DNA of 64,000 nt from Paraburkholderia caffeinitolerans (GTDB taxonomy: Bacteria > Pseudomonadota > Gammaproteobacteria > Burkholderiales > Burkholderiaceae). Made by a program: the position numbers and the translations under genes. The notes below the pieces were generated by a model, which worked only from the letters and a program-made list of their open reading frames with translations, ran no database searches and was not told where the DNA came from. This document shows, piece after piece, positions 49,879 through 58,976 of the stretch. Numbering within the stretch: position 1 is the first letter of the stretch; the number at the start of each line of letters is the position of its first letter. The stretch covers positions 1-64,000 of the forward strand of contig NZ_CADIKL010000019.1 of the NCBI RefSeq assembly GCF_902859945.1, in the 5' to 3' direction.

Positions 49879-49906
49879 ATAATATCTCAAAACAAAGACG
49901 TGTCAA
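49879..49906 (-). promoter_or_regulatory. Sigma-70 promoter of phaP
   Basis: On the minus strand TTGACA (49901-49906) and TATTAT (49879-49884) are 16 bases apart, about 110 bases before the phaP start. The long AT-rich leader between is otherwise featureless. The rest of the 349-base phaP/catalase gap shows nothing else I can support. Confidence 0.7.
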
Positions 49907-50118
49907 GCATTTTTTGTGCGTCGCATCAATTCCGTAAGCCCCTGATTCGCATTGGAAAATCGCGACAAAACGAAGGCGTTTCGAAAGTATCTTTGTGCGC
50001 CAGAAATTTCTTATGCGAAACGTATGGTTAGTGCGTTGAACCGCCCAAGCGCAGCCCCTTGTGAGCAAGGGCACAATGGCACTCTCTGGCTACCACTGGT
50101 CGACACAGGAGATGTGAA

Positions 50119-51582
50119 ATGGCTGATTCGAGCGGCAAGTCTCTCGGCAAATCCACGACAGGCGCCGGTGCACCGGCTGTCAGCGACCGCAACTCGCTGA
50201 CCATCGGTCCCGATGGTCCGATTCTGTTGCACGACGTGCATTTTCTCGAGCAGATGGCGCACTTCAACCGCGAGAAAGTGCCGGAGCGCCAACCGCACGC
50301 GAAGGGCGCCGGCGCGTTTGGCGAGCTCAAGATCACTGAGGACGTTTCGAAGTACACGAAGGCGGCCCTGTTCCAGAAGGGCGCGAGCACCGAAGTGCTC
50401 GCGCGCTTTTCCACGGTCGCGGGCGAGATGGGCAGTCCCGACACCTGGCGCGACGTGCGCGGATTCTCGCTGAAGTTTTATACGTCCGAAGGCAATTACG
50501 ATCTGGTCGGCAACAATACGCCGGTGTTCTTCGTGCGCGACCCGATGAAATTCCCGCACTTCATCCGCAGCCAGAAGCGGCTGCCTGATTCGGGCTTGCG
50601 CGACAGCCACATGCAATGGGACTTCTGGACCAACAATCCTGAGACGGCGCACCAGGTCACGTATTTGATGGGCGAGCGCGGGCTGCCGAGGACATGGCGC
50701 CATATGAACGGCTACGGCTCGCATACGTTCATGTGGGTGAACGCGCAGGGCGAGAAGTTCTGGGTCAAGTATCACTTCCATACGAACCAGGGCATGCAGT
50801 TCTTCACGAATGCCGAGGCGGAGGCCATGTCCGGCCGCGACGCCGACTTCCATCGCCGCGACCTGTTCGCGGCGATCCAGCGCGGCGAGCATCCGTCGTG
50901 GACGGTTGCCGTGCAGGTCATGCCCTATGCCGACGCCAGGACCTATCGCTTCAATCCGTTCGATCTCACCAAGACGTGGTCACACAAGGACTATCCGCTC
51001 ATCAAGGTCGGCACGATGACGCTCAATCGCAATCCGGAGAACTTCTTCGCGCAGATCGAGCAGGCGGCGTTCTCGCCCGGCAACACGGTGCCGGGCATCG
51101 GGCTGTCGCCGGACAGGATGCTGCTGGGCCGCGCGTTTGCCTATAACGATGCGCAGCGCGCGCGCATTGGCACGAACTTCCATCAGTTGCCGGTGAACCG
51201 CCCGAAAGTGCCGCTGCAGACCTATATGTTCGACGGCAACATGACTTACGAGCACAGCGGCAACGCTCCGGTCTATGCGCCGAACAGCGGCGGGCGTCCG
51301 TGGGCCGACCAGACCGGCTCCGTCGAAGATGGCTGGGAGTCCGATGGCGAAATGGTGCGCAGCGCCTATACGCTGCATGCCGAAGACGATGATTTCGGCC
51401 AGGCGGGTCATCTCGTGCGCAACGTGTTCAATGACGCGCAACGCGCGCAACTCGTCGATCAGGTCGTGGCGAGCATGGGCGGCGTGCGCAGCCCGGTGCG
51501 CGAGCGCGTGTTCGAGTACTGGAAAAATATCGATGCCGAGGTTGGGCGCGCGATCGAAGCCAAGGCGGGCAGCGGCAAGTAA
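50119..51582 (+). CDS. Monofunctional catalase (small-subunit, clade 3 type)
   Basis: Haem catalase of 487 residues that splits hydrogen peroxide. VHFLEQMAHFNREKVPERQP is followed by HAKGAGAFG with the catalytic His (~residue 61); the distal Asn lies in YDLVGNNTPVFFVRDP; the haem-ligand Tyr is in GRAFAYNDAQRARIG (~350). The sequence is more diverged than typical KatA around the haem Tyr (AFAYND rather than FSYPDT) but keeps the key residues. No signal peptide, so cytoplasmic. CAGGAGATGTGAA precedes ATG 50119. It has its own terminator. Confidence 0.92.
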   Translation: MADSSGKSLGKSTTGAGAPAVSDRNSLTIGPDGPILLHDVHFLEQMAHFNREKVPERQPHAKGAGAFGELKITEDVSKYTKAALFQKGASTEVLARFSTVAGEMGSPDTWRDVRGFSLKFYTSEGNYDLVGNNTPVFFVRDPMKFPHFIRSQKRLPDSGLRDSHMQWDFWTNNPETAHQVTYLMGERGLPRTWRHMNGYGSHTFMWVNAQGEKFWVKYHFHTNQGMQFFTNAEAEAMSGRDADFHRRDLFAAIQRGEHPSWTVAVQVMPYADARTYRFNPFDLTKTWSHKDYPLIKVGTMTLNRNPENFFAQIEQAAFSPGNTVPGIGLSPDRMLLGRAFAYNDAQRARIGTNFHQLPVNRPKVPLQTYMFDGNMTYEHSGNAPVYAPNSGGRPWADQTGSVEDGWESDGEMVRSAYTLHAEDDDFGQAGHLVRNVFNDAQRAQLVDQVVASMGGVRSPVRERVFEYWKNIDAEVGRAIEAKAGSGK

Positions 51583-51633
51583 GGACCCTGTTAGCTGCGC
51601 TGTTATCGGGTTGAATTCGGCGCTGAATGTTTG

Positions 51634-51670
51634 AACCGGAGCGGTGCTTGTGCGCCGCTCCGGTTTTTTT
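51634..51670 (+). terminator. Catalase terminator
   Basis: AACCGGAGCGG (51634-51644) and CCGCTCCGGTT (51655-51665) form an 11-bp perfect stem, followed by seven T (51664-51670). Confidence 0.92.
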
Positions 51671-51872
51671 ATCGACGCGTGGCTGTGCGTCCGGCGCGCT
51701 TCTGCGTGGCGCGAGGCGAGGGCGCATAATGCGCGGATCGCACTATACGGTCCGCGCAATTTGCATTGCGCGCGAGGGAATAAAATCGCTGCGCGGCGCG
51801 TTATCCCAGACTGAAACGTTACGGCACGCTCACGTGAAAACATCTCTTTCCGCCACACCTGATTCCGCGACC

Positions 51873-52448
51873 ATGGCATCCGCGCAGAAATACACGCGCG
51901 TTGCCGTGCTGCTGCATTGGTTGATCGCCTTGCTGATTCTCGCTAACGTCGCGCTCGGCCTGACCGCCGCGCTGTTGCCCGACGGCACGCTTACCGACGA
52001 GTCGATTCGCTTCGTCATCGACACGCACAAATCCATTGGCATCACCGTGCTCGGCCTTGCGATTCTGCGCGTGCTGTGGCGCTTCACGCACCGGCCGCCC
52101 CCGCTGCCCGCCGAGTTCCCCTCGTGGGAGCGCTCGGCGGCGCACGCCGCGCACATCGCGCTGTACGTGCTCATCTTCGCAATGCCGCTTTCGGGCTGGC
52201 TCCACGACTCCGCGTGGGTGGCCGCCGCGTCGCATCCCATGTATCTGTTTGGGCTGTTTCAGTGGCCGCGCATCGGCTTCATCATGAATCTCGATCCGGC
52301 GACCAAGAACCAATTGCACGATCAGTTCGGCGCGCTGCACACGGCGTGCAGCTATGCGCTTTATGGCGTGCTCGCGCTGCATGTCGCGGGGGCGCTCAAG
52401 CATCAGTGGATTGATCGCCATTCGGTGCTGCGCCGGATGATGCCGTGA
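51873..52448 (+). CDS. Cytochrome b561 family protein
   Basis: Inner-membrane dihaem cytochrome b of 191 residues with four membrane segments. The likely haem His residues are in VAVLLHWLIALLILANVALG (segment 1), IDTHKSIGITVLGLAILRVL (segment 2), and GALHTACSYALYGVLALHVA (segment 4, two His). It passes electrons between quinone and a periplasmic or superoxide reaction. ATG 51873 is chosen for family length; GTG 51834 would add 13 residues. Its stop overlaps the glycosyltransferase start (GTGA). Confidence 0.85.
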   Translation: MASAQKYTRVAVLLHWLIALLILANVALGLTAALLPDGTLTDESIRFVIDTHKSIGITVLGLAILRVLWRFTHRPPPLPAEFPSWERSAAHAAHIALYVLIFAMPLSGWLHDSAWVAAASHPMYLFGLFQWPRIGFIMNLDPATKNQLHDQFGALHTACSYALYGVLALHVAGALKHQWIDRHSVLRRMMP

Positions 52449-53938
52449 ATACCGGAACAAGGACTGCCTTGAACAACCCCCTCGACGAGGCCCTCGCGCG
52501 TACGTCGCCGCGCCTCGCGCCGCCGCGAACGCCGTTTGTCAGCATCGCGATTCACCTCGGCGTCATGGTGCTGTGGTGCGTGTTGTTTGCGCGCGCATTT
52601 TTCCTGCAAGGCGTGGTCGCGTGGTCGACCGGTATTGCCTATGTGATCTACGACACGCTGCTGCTCGTGTTCGTGGCATGGCAGGCGCGCGTGCTGCTGC
52701 GTCCTGCCGGCGCGATGACGATCACGGCTACTGCTGCGCCCGTTTCGCAACCGACGCTTGGCGTGATCGTCGCCGCGCACAATGAGGCGGCAGTGCTGCC
52801 CATCACGCTCGACGCGCTGTTCGCGCAGACCCGCGCGCCGCAGCAGATCGTGATTGCCGACGATGGGTCGAGCGACGGCACCGCAGCGTTGCTTGCGGAG
52901 CGCTATGGGCTGGCCGATCCTGGCGAAGGGCGCTTGAGCCCGCCTGCGCCCGACTATCCGAATTTGCGCTGGCTGAAGCTGCCGCATGGCGGCAAGGCGC
53001 GCGCGCTCAATGCGGCGCTCGGCGCGATCCGGACCGATGCGGTGATGACCGTCGATGCCGACACGCTGCTAGAGCCCGACGCCTGCGCGGCCATGATCGA
53101 CGCGTTTGGCCGCGAACCCGCGCTCGTGGCGGCGGCGGGGCTGCTCACGCCGGTTTGCGGACACTCGCCGAGCGGACGCTTTTTTCAGTGGTTCCAGACC
53201 TACGAGTACATCCGCAATTTCATCTCGCGCTTCGCGTGGATGCGTGCGGACAGTCTGCTGCTCGTCTCCGGTGCGTTCGCGGCTTTCCGGCGTGACGCGG
53301 TGATGGCGGTGGGCGGATTCGATCCACACTGCCTTGTAGAGGATTACGAACTGATTCACCGGCTGCGGCGCTATTCGGCGCGTGAAGGGCTCGGCTGGGA
53401 CGTGCGCGTGATTGGCGCCGCGCACGCCCGCACCGACGCGCCCGGCACGCTCGCAAGTTTTCTGCGGCAGCGTCGCCGCTGGTTTGCGGGCTTTTTGCAG
53501 ACCCAGTACTGGTATCGCGACATGACCGGGAACCGTCGCTACGGCAAGCTCGGTCTCATGATGCTGCCGGTGAAGGCGTTCGACACCGTGCAGCCCATTT
53601 ACGGCCTCACGGCGTTCGCACTGTTGCTCGGGTTTCTCTTCGACGGGCGCTTCACGATTGTGTTGCCGGTGCTCGCGGTGATCGTCGGGAAGATCGCGAT
53701 CGATCTCGCGTTTCATCTGTTTTCGGTGCATCTGTACCGGCGCTGGAGTGGCGATCGCGCGAGCTCCAGCTTCGGCATGGCGCTGCTGGCGGCGATCTTC
53801 GAGCCGTTCTCGTTCCAATTGATGCGCCACGCCGGCGCGGCACTCGGCTGGCTGCATTTTCTGCTGGGGCGCCGCAAGTGGGGCGTGCAGCAGCGCACCG
53901 GCCTGGGTGCGCCTCGGGGGCGCGGGACGGTGGCGTAG
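52445..53938 (+). CDS. Processive family 2 glycosyltransferase
   Basis: Membrane glycosyltransferase of 497 residues, PgaC/NodC/cellulose-synthase type. Nucleotide-sugar motifs are VIADDGSSDGTAA, MTVDADTLLEPD and LVEDYELIHRLRR; the processivity motif is FLRQRRRWFAG. Two membrane segments precede and several follow the catalytic domain. GTG 52445 overlaps the cytochrome stop; TTG 52469 has AAGGA seven bases upstream and is a real alternative. No partner deacetylase, export or c-di-GMP gene is adjacent, so the polymer is unknown. Confidence 0.85.
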   Translation: MNTGTRTALNNPLDEALARTSPRLAPPRTPFVSIAIHLGVMVLWCVLFARAFFLQGVVAWSTGIAYVIYDTLLLVFVAWQARVLLRPAGAMTITATAAPVSQPTLGVIVAAHNEAAVLPITLDALFAQTRAPQQIVIADDGSSDGTAALLAERYGLADPGEGRLSPPAPDYPNLRWLKLPHGGKARALNAALGAIRTDAVMTVDADTLLEPDACAAMIDAFGREPALVAAAGLLTPVCGHSPSGRFFQWFQTYEYIRNFISRFAWMRADSLLLVSGAFAAFRRDAVMAVGGFDPHCLVEDYELIHRLRRYSAREGLGWDVRVIGAAHARTDAPGTLASFLRQRRRWFAGFLQTQYWYRDMTGNRRYGKLGLMMLPVKAFDTVQPIYGLTAFALLLGFLFDGRFTIVLPVLAVIVGKIAIDLAFHLFSVHLYRRWSGDRASSSFGMALLAAIFEPFSFQLMRHAGAALGWLHFLLGRRKWGVQQRTGLGAPRGRGTVA

Positions 53939-54069
53939 ACCGTTGCGCCGAGCGCGCTGGGTTGTGGCTGAATGGGCAGCGCAATCCGCTTGGCGGCCGG
54001 CGCGCGGTATCCTCCTCGTGACATGCGAAGCGCTCGCGTGATTTCCGATACGACACAGGAGGCAAGCCG

Positions 54070-55794
54070 ATGCAGCACGACGACCCGAAAGCGCCGGATC
54101 CACAAATCAACGACGAATCGCCAGGCGTGAGCGGCCCCGCCCAGCATGGCCCAGATGACCCTGCCCGCCGTCGCGTGCTGGGCGGGATCGCCGCGGTTGG
54201 CGTGGGCCTTGCGCTCGGCGGTTGCCAGTCGCCCGCGCAAAGCGCGGGCGCGGGTGTCGCGCCGCGCAGTGCCGGCGACGCGCGCCTCGACGCGGCGCTG
54301 CGCGACCAGGTGCGCCACATCGTCGTGATCTACGCGGAGAACCGCAGCTTCGTCAATCTCTACGGCGATTTCCCGGGTGTGCAGACGCCGCTTTCCAGCG
54401 TGCCTGCGCAGCGCTATGTGCAGCTCGATCGCGACGGCAAGACGCCGCTCGCGCAATTGCCGAAGATCTGGGGCGGACTGGTGCCGCAGGCACAGGAGCT
54501 CGACGGCAAGCGCTACATGATCGGCCAGGAGGCCATTACCGGCCTTGCGAACCGGCCGTTTCGCATCGGCGACGCGCACGGCAATCCGTTGCCGAACGGA
54601 ATCAAGACACGCGATCTCATCCATCGCTTCTACCAGAACCAGATGCAGATCAACGCCGGCCGCAACGATCAGTTTGCCGCGTGGGGTGATTCGGGTGGCC
54701 TCGTGATGGGCTATTACGAGAACTCCGCGGCCACGCTGCGGCTCTGGAAACTCGCGCAGCAATACACGCTGTGCGATAACTTTTTCATGGCAGCGTTCGG
54801 TGGCTCGTGGCTCAACCACATCTATCTGATCTCCGCGCAGGCGCCGTACTATCCCGACATTCAGTCGAGCCCGGCGAAGCACCTCGTCTCCGTGCTCGAG
54901 GGCGACGATCCACTCGGCACGCGCCTGAAGCTCGCGCCCGCTTGCCCGCCTTCGGCGCTGGGCGGGCCGCCGAAATTCGTCAACGACGGCCTATTCACGC
55001 CCGACGGCTATGCGGTCAACACCATGGCGCCGCCGTATCAGCCGAGCAGTGTGCGTCCTGCCGAAGACGGCAATCCCGCATGGGCCGATCCCGCCAATCC
55101 GCGTGTGATGCCGCCGCAAACCTACGCGACGATCGGCGACCGGCTTTCCGCGAAGGGCGTCGACTGGGCCTGGTACAGCGGCGCCTGGCAATATGCGCTG
55201 GACCACCGCGACACGGGCGCCGTGCCTGACTTCCAGTATCACCATCAGCCTTTCAACTACTTCGCGAACTACGCGCCGGGCACGGCCGCGCGCGCACGGT
55301 ACCTGCGCGACGCGGGCCTCGGCGACGATCCGGCCACCAACCGCCTGCTCGCCGACATCGACGCGGGGCGGCTACCGGCCGTCACCTTCTACAAGCCGCA
55401 GGGCGACCTGAACATGCACGCGGGCTACGCTGACGTGGCCTCGGGCGACCGCCACATCGCCACCGTGATCGAGCATCTGCAGCGCAGCGAGCACTGGGCG
55501 AATACGGTGATCGTGATGACGCACGACGAGAACGGCGGCTGGTGGGATCCGGTCGCGCCGCCGCAGGGCGACCGCTGGGGGCCGGGCTCGCGCATTCCGG
55601 CGCTCGTGATCGCGCCGTTCGCGAAGAAGGGCTACGTGGACCACACGTTCTACGACACCAACTCGATCCTGCGCTTCATCAGCCGCGTGCATGGGCTCGC
55701 GCCGCTCGACGGCGTGGCGTCGCGCGAGCGCGCGTGCGCCGCGCGCGGGCAGACGCCACCAGGCGATCTCACGGCGGCGCTCGATCTGGCGTGA
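54070..55794 (+). CDS. Acid phosphatase / phospholipase C-type phosphoesterase, Tat lipoprotein
   Basis: Phosphoesterase of 574 residues related to AcpA and phosphatidylcholine-type phospholipases C. The N terminus has ARRRVLGGIAAVGVGLALGG followed by Cys, a Tat signal joined to a lipobox. Active-site landmarks: HIVVIYAENRSFVNLYGDFP (metal site), CDNFFMAAFGGSWLNHIYLI, and VIVMTHDENGGWWDPVAPP with the paired metal ligands THDENGG. ACAGGAGGCAAGCCG before ATG 54070 is a strong ribosome site. It acts outside the cytoplasm to free phosphate. Whether it hydrolyses phospholipid or phosphomonoester is not decided by sequence. Confidence 0.85.
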   Translation: MQHDDPKAPDPQINDESPGVSGPAQHGPDDPARRRVLGGIAAVGVGLALGGCQSPAQSAGAGVAPRSAGDARLDAALRDQVRHIVVIYAENRSFVNLYGDFPGVQTPLSSVPAQRYVQLDRDGKTPLAQLPKIWGGLVPQAQELDGKRYMIGQEAITGLANRPFRIGDAHGNPLPNGIKTRDLIHRFYQNQMQINAGRNDQFAAWGDSGGLVMGYYENSAATLRLWKLAQQYTLCDNFFMAAFGGSWLNHIYLISAQAPYYPDIQSSPAKHLVSVLEGDDPLGTRLKLAPACPPSALGGPPKFVNDGLFTPDGYAVNTMAPPYQPSSVRPAEDGNPAWADPANPRVMPPQTYATIGDRLSAKGVDWAWYSGAWQYALDHRDTGAVPDFQYHHQPFNYFANYAPGTAARARYLRDAGLGDDPATNRLLADIDAGRLPAVTFYKPQGDLNMHAGYADVASGDRHIATVIEHLQRSEHWANTVIVMTHDENGGWWDPVAPPQGDRWGPGSRIPALVIAPFAKKGYVDHTFYDTNSILRFISRVHGLAPLDGVASRERACAARGQTPPGDLTAALDLA

Positions 55795-55917
55795 TGGCAT
55801 TCGTGATCGTATGCAGCGGGAGGCGGCGGGTTGCTTATTGGAAACGCAGTTGCCGCTTCCGTGACTGAATCGATGAACTTGTCGTCCGATCAATGAGTTG
55901 GCGAGATCCCCAGGCGG

Positions 55918-56206
55918 TTATCAACAGAGTTGTCCAGAAAAACTGTGGACAACTTTTTCGCGCAAAATTTGTGCATCCGCCGTGGCTTTCGCATGCTTGT
56001 TTTTTAAAATCATAGACTTGGCATCGATGTCCCAAGGTTGCCCACAAGGCTCTCAACAAAATCTGTGGACAAGCATGGCGCCGATTTTCGTTTCGGCGGC
56101 AAATTTGCTGCATTCGGAAACGGCACGCACAATCCGATACACATCAGACACTTGCCGCACTCGTCCCGGAGTTACACACAGGCCTTTCCACGAAATCTGT
56201 GGATAG
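55918..56206. other. Cluster of DnaA-box-like nonamers in a non-coding region
   Basis: The 552-base gap 55795-56346 has no gene. It holds TTATCAACA (55918), TTGTCCAGA (55930), TGTGGACAA (55944 and 56064, i.e. TTGTCCACA inverted), TTGCCCACA (56038) and TGTGGATAG (56198, CTATCCACA inverted). Three differ from TTATCCACA by one base, the two TTGTCCACA copies among them. The two TGTGGACAA copies are exactly 120 bases apart, and AT-rich tracts lie between. No dnaA, rpmH, repA or parAB is nearby, so origin function is not implied; a titration site or origin relic is possible. Confidence 0.45.
55928..55958 (+). terminator. Possible terminator after the phosphatase
   Basis: AGTTGTCCA (55928-55936) and TGGACAACT (55946-55954) are exact reverse complements around nine bases, followed by TTTTT. 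It is 134 bases past the phosphatase stop. The stem is only moderately GC-rich and coincides with two DnaA-box-like sites, so it has two possible readings. Confidence 0.55.
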
Positions 56207-56346
56207 CGCGCCCGGATGCTGACATGCCTCGCAAGCGCCTTGCGCGAGGCTCGGCTTGCGCCCGATAATCGCCCTCGATACGCCTGATTACGACATGATC
56301 GCGACGCCCATGCGTCGCGGCTTCTCCTCCCACTCTGCGTCGCGCC

Positions 56347-57771
56347 GTGCTCAAGAACTCGCGCTTTGCCGGTCTTCTGCGTATTCCCGGTTTTCTTCCG
56401 CTTGCCGGCGCCACGCTCATGCTGGGCGTGGCGATGTCGTTCACCGCACCCTATCTGTCCTTGTTCGGCGTCGAACGCGCCGGCATGACGCCGTTGCGGC
56501 TCGGCGTGTTCATGACCGCGATAGCGGCAAGCGGCGTCATCGCCAGCACGGCGGCGGGGCGCTGGAGCGACGCCTCGGGCAAACATCGGCCGCTGTTGCT
56601 CGCTTCGCTGTGCGCGGCCACGCTCGGCTATTTGTGCTTGTGCGTTGTGCGCGACTACCGCTTGCTGCTCGCGGTGGGCGTGGTGTTCATCGGCGCGGGC
56701 GGCTGCGCGCTCTCACTCGTGTTCTCGTTCAGCCGTGCGGCGCTGCCGGCCGCCGACGACGCCGAGCGCACCTTCGCGAGCGCGACCTTGCGCACGATTC
56801 TTTCGGCGGCCTGGGTGTTCGGGCCTGCGGTCGGCGCGCTGGTGCTCGCGGCCACCAGCTTCTACGGGCTATTCCTGTTCGCGGCGGCGAGCTTTGCTGT
56901 ATGCGGCACGATCGTCTGGCGCATGCGCGAGTCGCGCCAGGACGAGCACGCGACCCAGCATCTGATGAGGCGGCCCACGGCCGAGGAGGTGGCCGCCGAG
57001 TTGACGCAAGAGGCCATGGCGCCCTACGAAGGGCAGCCGCTCACCCAGGCCGAGGTGCAGCCCGGTGTGGCGCAGCGTGCACGCGTGAGCGTAAGCGCCC
57101 TCGAAGTTTCGCAGAGCGACATCATGCGTGCGGTGGTTGCGCTCACGCTAATCGGCCTCGCCGCCAACGCGACGATGATCGTGCTGCCGCTCTATATCGT
57201 GCACGGCCTTCAGGGCTCGCGCCTTGATGTTTCGATCATGCTCGGGCTCGGCGCATTCATGGAAATTCCCATGATGCTCGCGCTCGGCGCGAAGGCGTCG
57301 CAGCTGAACAAGTTGCGCTGGCTCGCGGCCTGCGCCGTCGTGCACGCGGTGTATTTCGTGTCGATGTCGGCGGCGCCGGGCGTGCATGCGCTGATTCCCA
57401 TGCAGATCCTCAATGCATTCGTGGTGGCCGTCACGTCGTGTCTCGGCATGACCTACGTACAGGATCTGATGCCCGAATCGCCCGGGCGCGCCACGGCGCT
57501 GTTCTTCAACGCGTCTCGGCTGGGTTCGATTCTGTCCGGCGTGCTCTCTGGCCTGCTCGTGCAGGCGTTCGGGTATCGCGGCACGTTCCTGTTCTGCGGC
57601 GTGCTCGCGCTCTGCGCGCTGGTACTTTTCGCGGTTCCCGGAGAGATGTACCCGCGCATGGCGTATGCGGCGCGGCGTCATGCGCGTGAGCGTTTCGGCT
57701 CGCGCTCGGGGCGCACCAGCAGCACTCGAGGCGCGAAGCAGCGCACCGATGTAGTTGGCGATCCTGATTAA
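56347..57771 (+). CDS. MFS sugar-efflux transporter, SET family
   Basis: Major facilitator of 474 residues like SetA/SetB. RIPGFLPLAGATLMLGVAMS and FTAPYLSLFGVERAGMTPLR open segment 1 as in Set proteins; AAGRWSDASGKHRPLLL is the loop 2-3 motif; a long central cytoplasmic loop (~residues 195-260) divides the halves; QILNAFVVAVTSCLGMTYVQ and QDLMPESPGRAT follow in the second half. GTG 56347 is the start in this frame. Members export glucosides or lactose. The C-terminal ~45 residues are basic and disordered. Confidence 0.82.
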   Translation: MLKNSRFAGLLRIPGFLPLAGATLMLGVAMSFTAPYLSLFGVERAGMTPLRLGVFMTAIAASGVIASTAAGRWSDASGKHRPLLLASLCAATLGYLCLCVVRDYRLLLAVGVVFIGAGGCALSLVFSFSRAALPAADDAERTFASATLRTILSAAWVFGPAVGALVLAATSFYGLFLFAAASFAVCGTIVWRMRESRQDEHATQHLMRRPTAEEVAAELTQEAMAPYEGQPLTQAEVQPGVAQRARVSVSALEVSQSDIMRAVVALTLIGLAANATMIVLPLYIVHGLQGSRLDVSIMLGLGAFMEIPMMLALGAKASQLNKLRWLAACAVVHAVYFVSMSAAPGVHALIPMQILNAFVVAVTSCLGMTYVQDLMPESPGRATALFFNASRLGSILSGVLSGLLVQAFGYRGTFLFCGVLALCALVLFAVPGEMYPRMAYAARRHARERFGSRSGRTSSTRGAKQRTDVVGDPD

Positions 57772-57819
57772 TTGGCGAACGGCAAAGCGCAGCGCAATCG
57801 CCGCGCGGCCCCGAAGCAT

Positions 57820-58299
57820 TCAATGCATGTACGTGATGCGGCGCGCGCGATGACTCAGCCGCAGGCCCGCGTCAAGCAGCGCGATGGCGAACCAGCGCGC
57901 GGTCTTGAGCATGCCGCTTACGCTCGGCGTCGGCAGCCAGTCGTTGAGCAGTTGCACGGCGGCCTCGCTGCGCGTCGATTGCAGCAGCGCGATGACCTGC
58001 AACAGCGAGCCTTCGTCCTTCGCGAGCTCGGAGGCGCACCTGCAGCGCGTGTCGAGCGGGCGGCACAAGGCGCGGCACAGGGTGGCCATCAAGTGCTCGA
58101 AATGGTCGATGCCGTTGGTGGCAAGCCCGGCTTCGGCGAGCACGCCGCGCCAGTTTTCGGCTTTGCCATGCGCGTCGCAGTGCGGACGCAGCCAGACGCG
58201 CACCGCGCGCAGCACGGTTTGTTCGGCGCTGTCCGGATGCTGGGCGAAGGTTTCGTCGATCAGCGTGTCGTTTCTCGCGAATAGGGCGGTCGGGTTCAT
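57820..58299 (-). CDS. Unrecognised protein with cysteine cluster, candidate Fur target
   Basis: I do not recognise this 159-residue protein. It is soluble and mostly helical by composition, with no signal peptide. A cysteine group stands at CRALCRPLDTRCRCASEL (~residue 80) and a further Cys in RPHCDAHGK; WRGVLAEAGLATNGIDHFEH looks like a conserved core. ACAGGAGGCTTC before ATG 58299 is a strong ribosome site. Its leader has a stable hairpin and, 125-140 bases upstream, a Fur-box-like palindrome, so a role in iron or haem handling is an inference worth testing. It converges on the SET-family gene. Confidence 0.6.
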   Translation of the reverse strand: MNPTALFARNDTLIDETFAQHPDSAEQTVLRAVRVWLRPHCDAHGKAENWRGVLAEAGLATNGIDHFEHLMATLCRALCRPLDTRCRCASELAKDEGSLLQVIALLQSTRSEAAVQLLNDWLPTPSVSGMLKTARWFAIALLDAGLRLSHRARRITYMH

Positions 58300-58314
58300 G
58301 AAGCCTCCTGTCGA

Positions 58315-58393
58315 CCAGAGTTAGTGCTTCGGCACTTACTCTGGTCCCATGCATAGCTATCGGCTGGAATGCGTGCTTCAGCACGAACTCTGG
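58315..58393 (-). other. Leader hairpin with a duplicated arm (possible RNA switch)
   Basis: Read on the minus strand, CCAGAGT occurs twice (58393-58387 and 58344-58338), each followed by a GTGC-type mini-hairpin (GTGCTGAAGCAC and GTGCCGAAGCAC, 49 bases apart), and one ACTCTGG (58321-58315) follows. That arm can pair with either CCAGAGT, giving two exclusive folds; the local one extends through AGTGC-CGAA-GCACT. It ends five bases before the AGGAGG ribosome site of the 58299 gene. Confidence 0.5.
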
Positions 58394-58422
58394 CGTCATG
58401 ATGCTGCAAATCCCTCTCAAAT

Positions 58423-58441
58423 GCAAGTGATTCTCATTTGC
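58423..58441. promoter_or_regulatory. Candidate Fur box
   Basis: GCAAGTGATTCTCATTTGC is an 8-3-8 inverted repeat with one mismatch and agrees with the 19-base Fur consensus GATAATGATAATCATTATC at 12 positions, including TGAT and TCATT in the centre. It lies upstream of the unrecognised minus-strand gene. Confidence 0.55.
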
Positions 58442-58976
58442 TAAATTAACCCTGACGATATTGAGGCTATTTGGCCTGCCGACTGCGCCGCCCGGAAAGG
58501 GCAAGAGGTTTTTTGCATCGCGCAAACACGCGCGGGGCGGGGCTGGCACGGTTCCCGGGCCTCGGGTTCGATGCATAAGTCATTGAACCGAAAGAAACAA
58601 GTAAGGTATTATTCGGGCCGCGCGGAGCGGCGACATGTCGCTCCTGGGTTGATCAAGGAAGTCTCAAGGGGCACTTTCCAGGTCAAAAAACATGCGTCTG
58701 ACGCAATGTGTTGTATTTCGTCTTAGTATGAATCTGAATAAAAACAATGACTTGCATCAAGCATTGATCCGGTCCGAGTTGTTGCGCTGCAAAACTTCCG
58801 TATTCCGATTACCCTCGTTAACCCTTGAACGTGTGTTGCATTTCGCCTTGTAGCTGACAAATACGTTACAGCGCGACTGGTCCGATTTTCACCCCACGTC
58901 AATCTTTCAAATTGCTTGCGCACAAATCCGTGCGCCGAGGAAGCTATTCGCTCCGCATTTTTAGGGTCCCGTTGAA
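58442..58976. other. Non-coding region before nuoM
   Basis: About 535 bases of lower GC content between the Fur-box-like site and nuoM. I find no supportable gene, RNA gene or clear promoter pair. The nuoM start is preceded by AGGGTCCCGTTGAA, a passable ribosome site. Confidence 0.5.

Noticed and set aside
55928..55954. AGTTG...CAACT as a fifth GntR operator
   Set aside because: The spacer between the halves is 17 bases instead of 5, and a T-run follows, so terminator or DnaA-box readings fit better.
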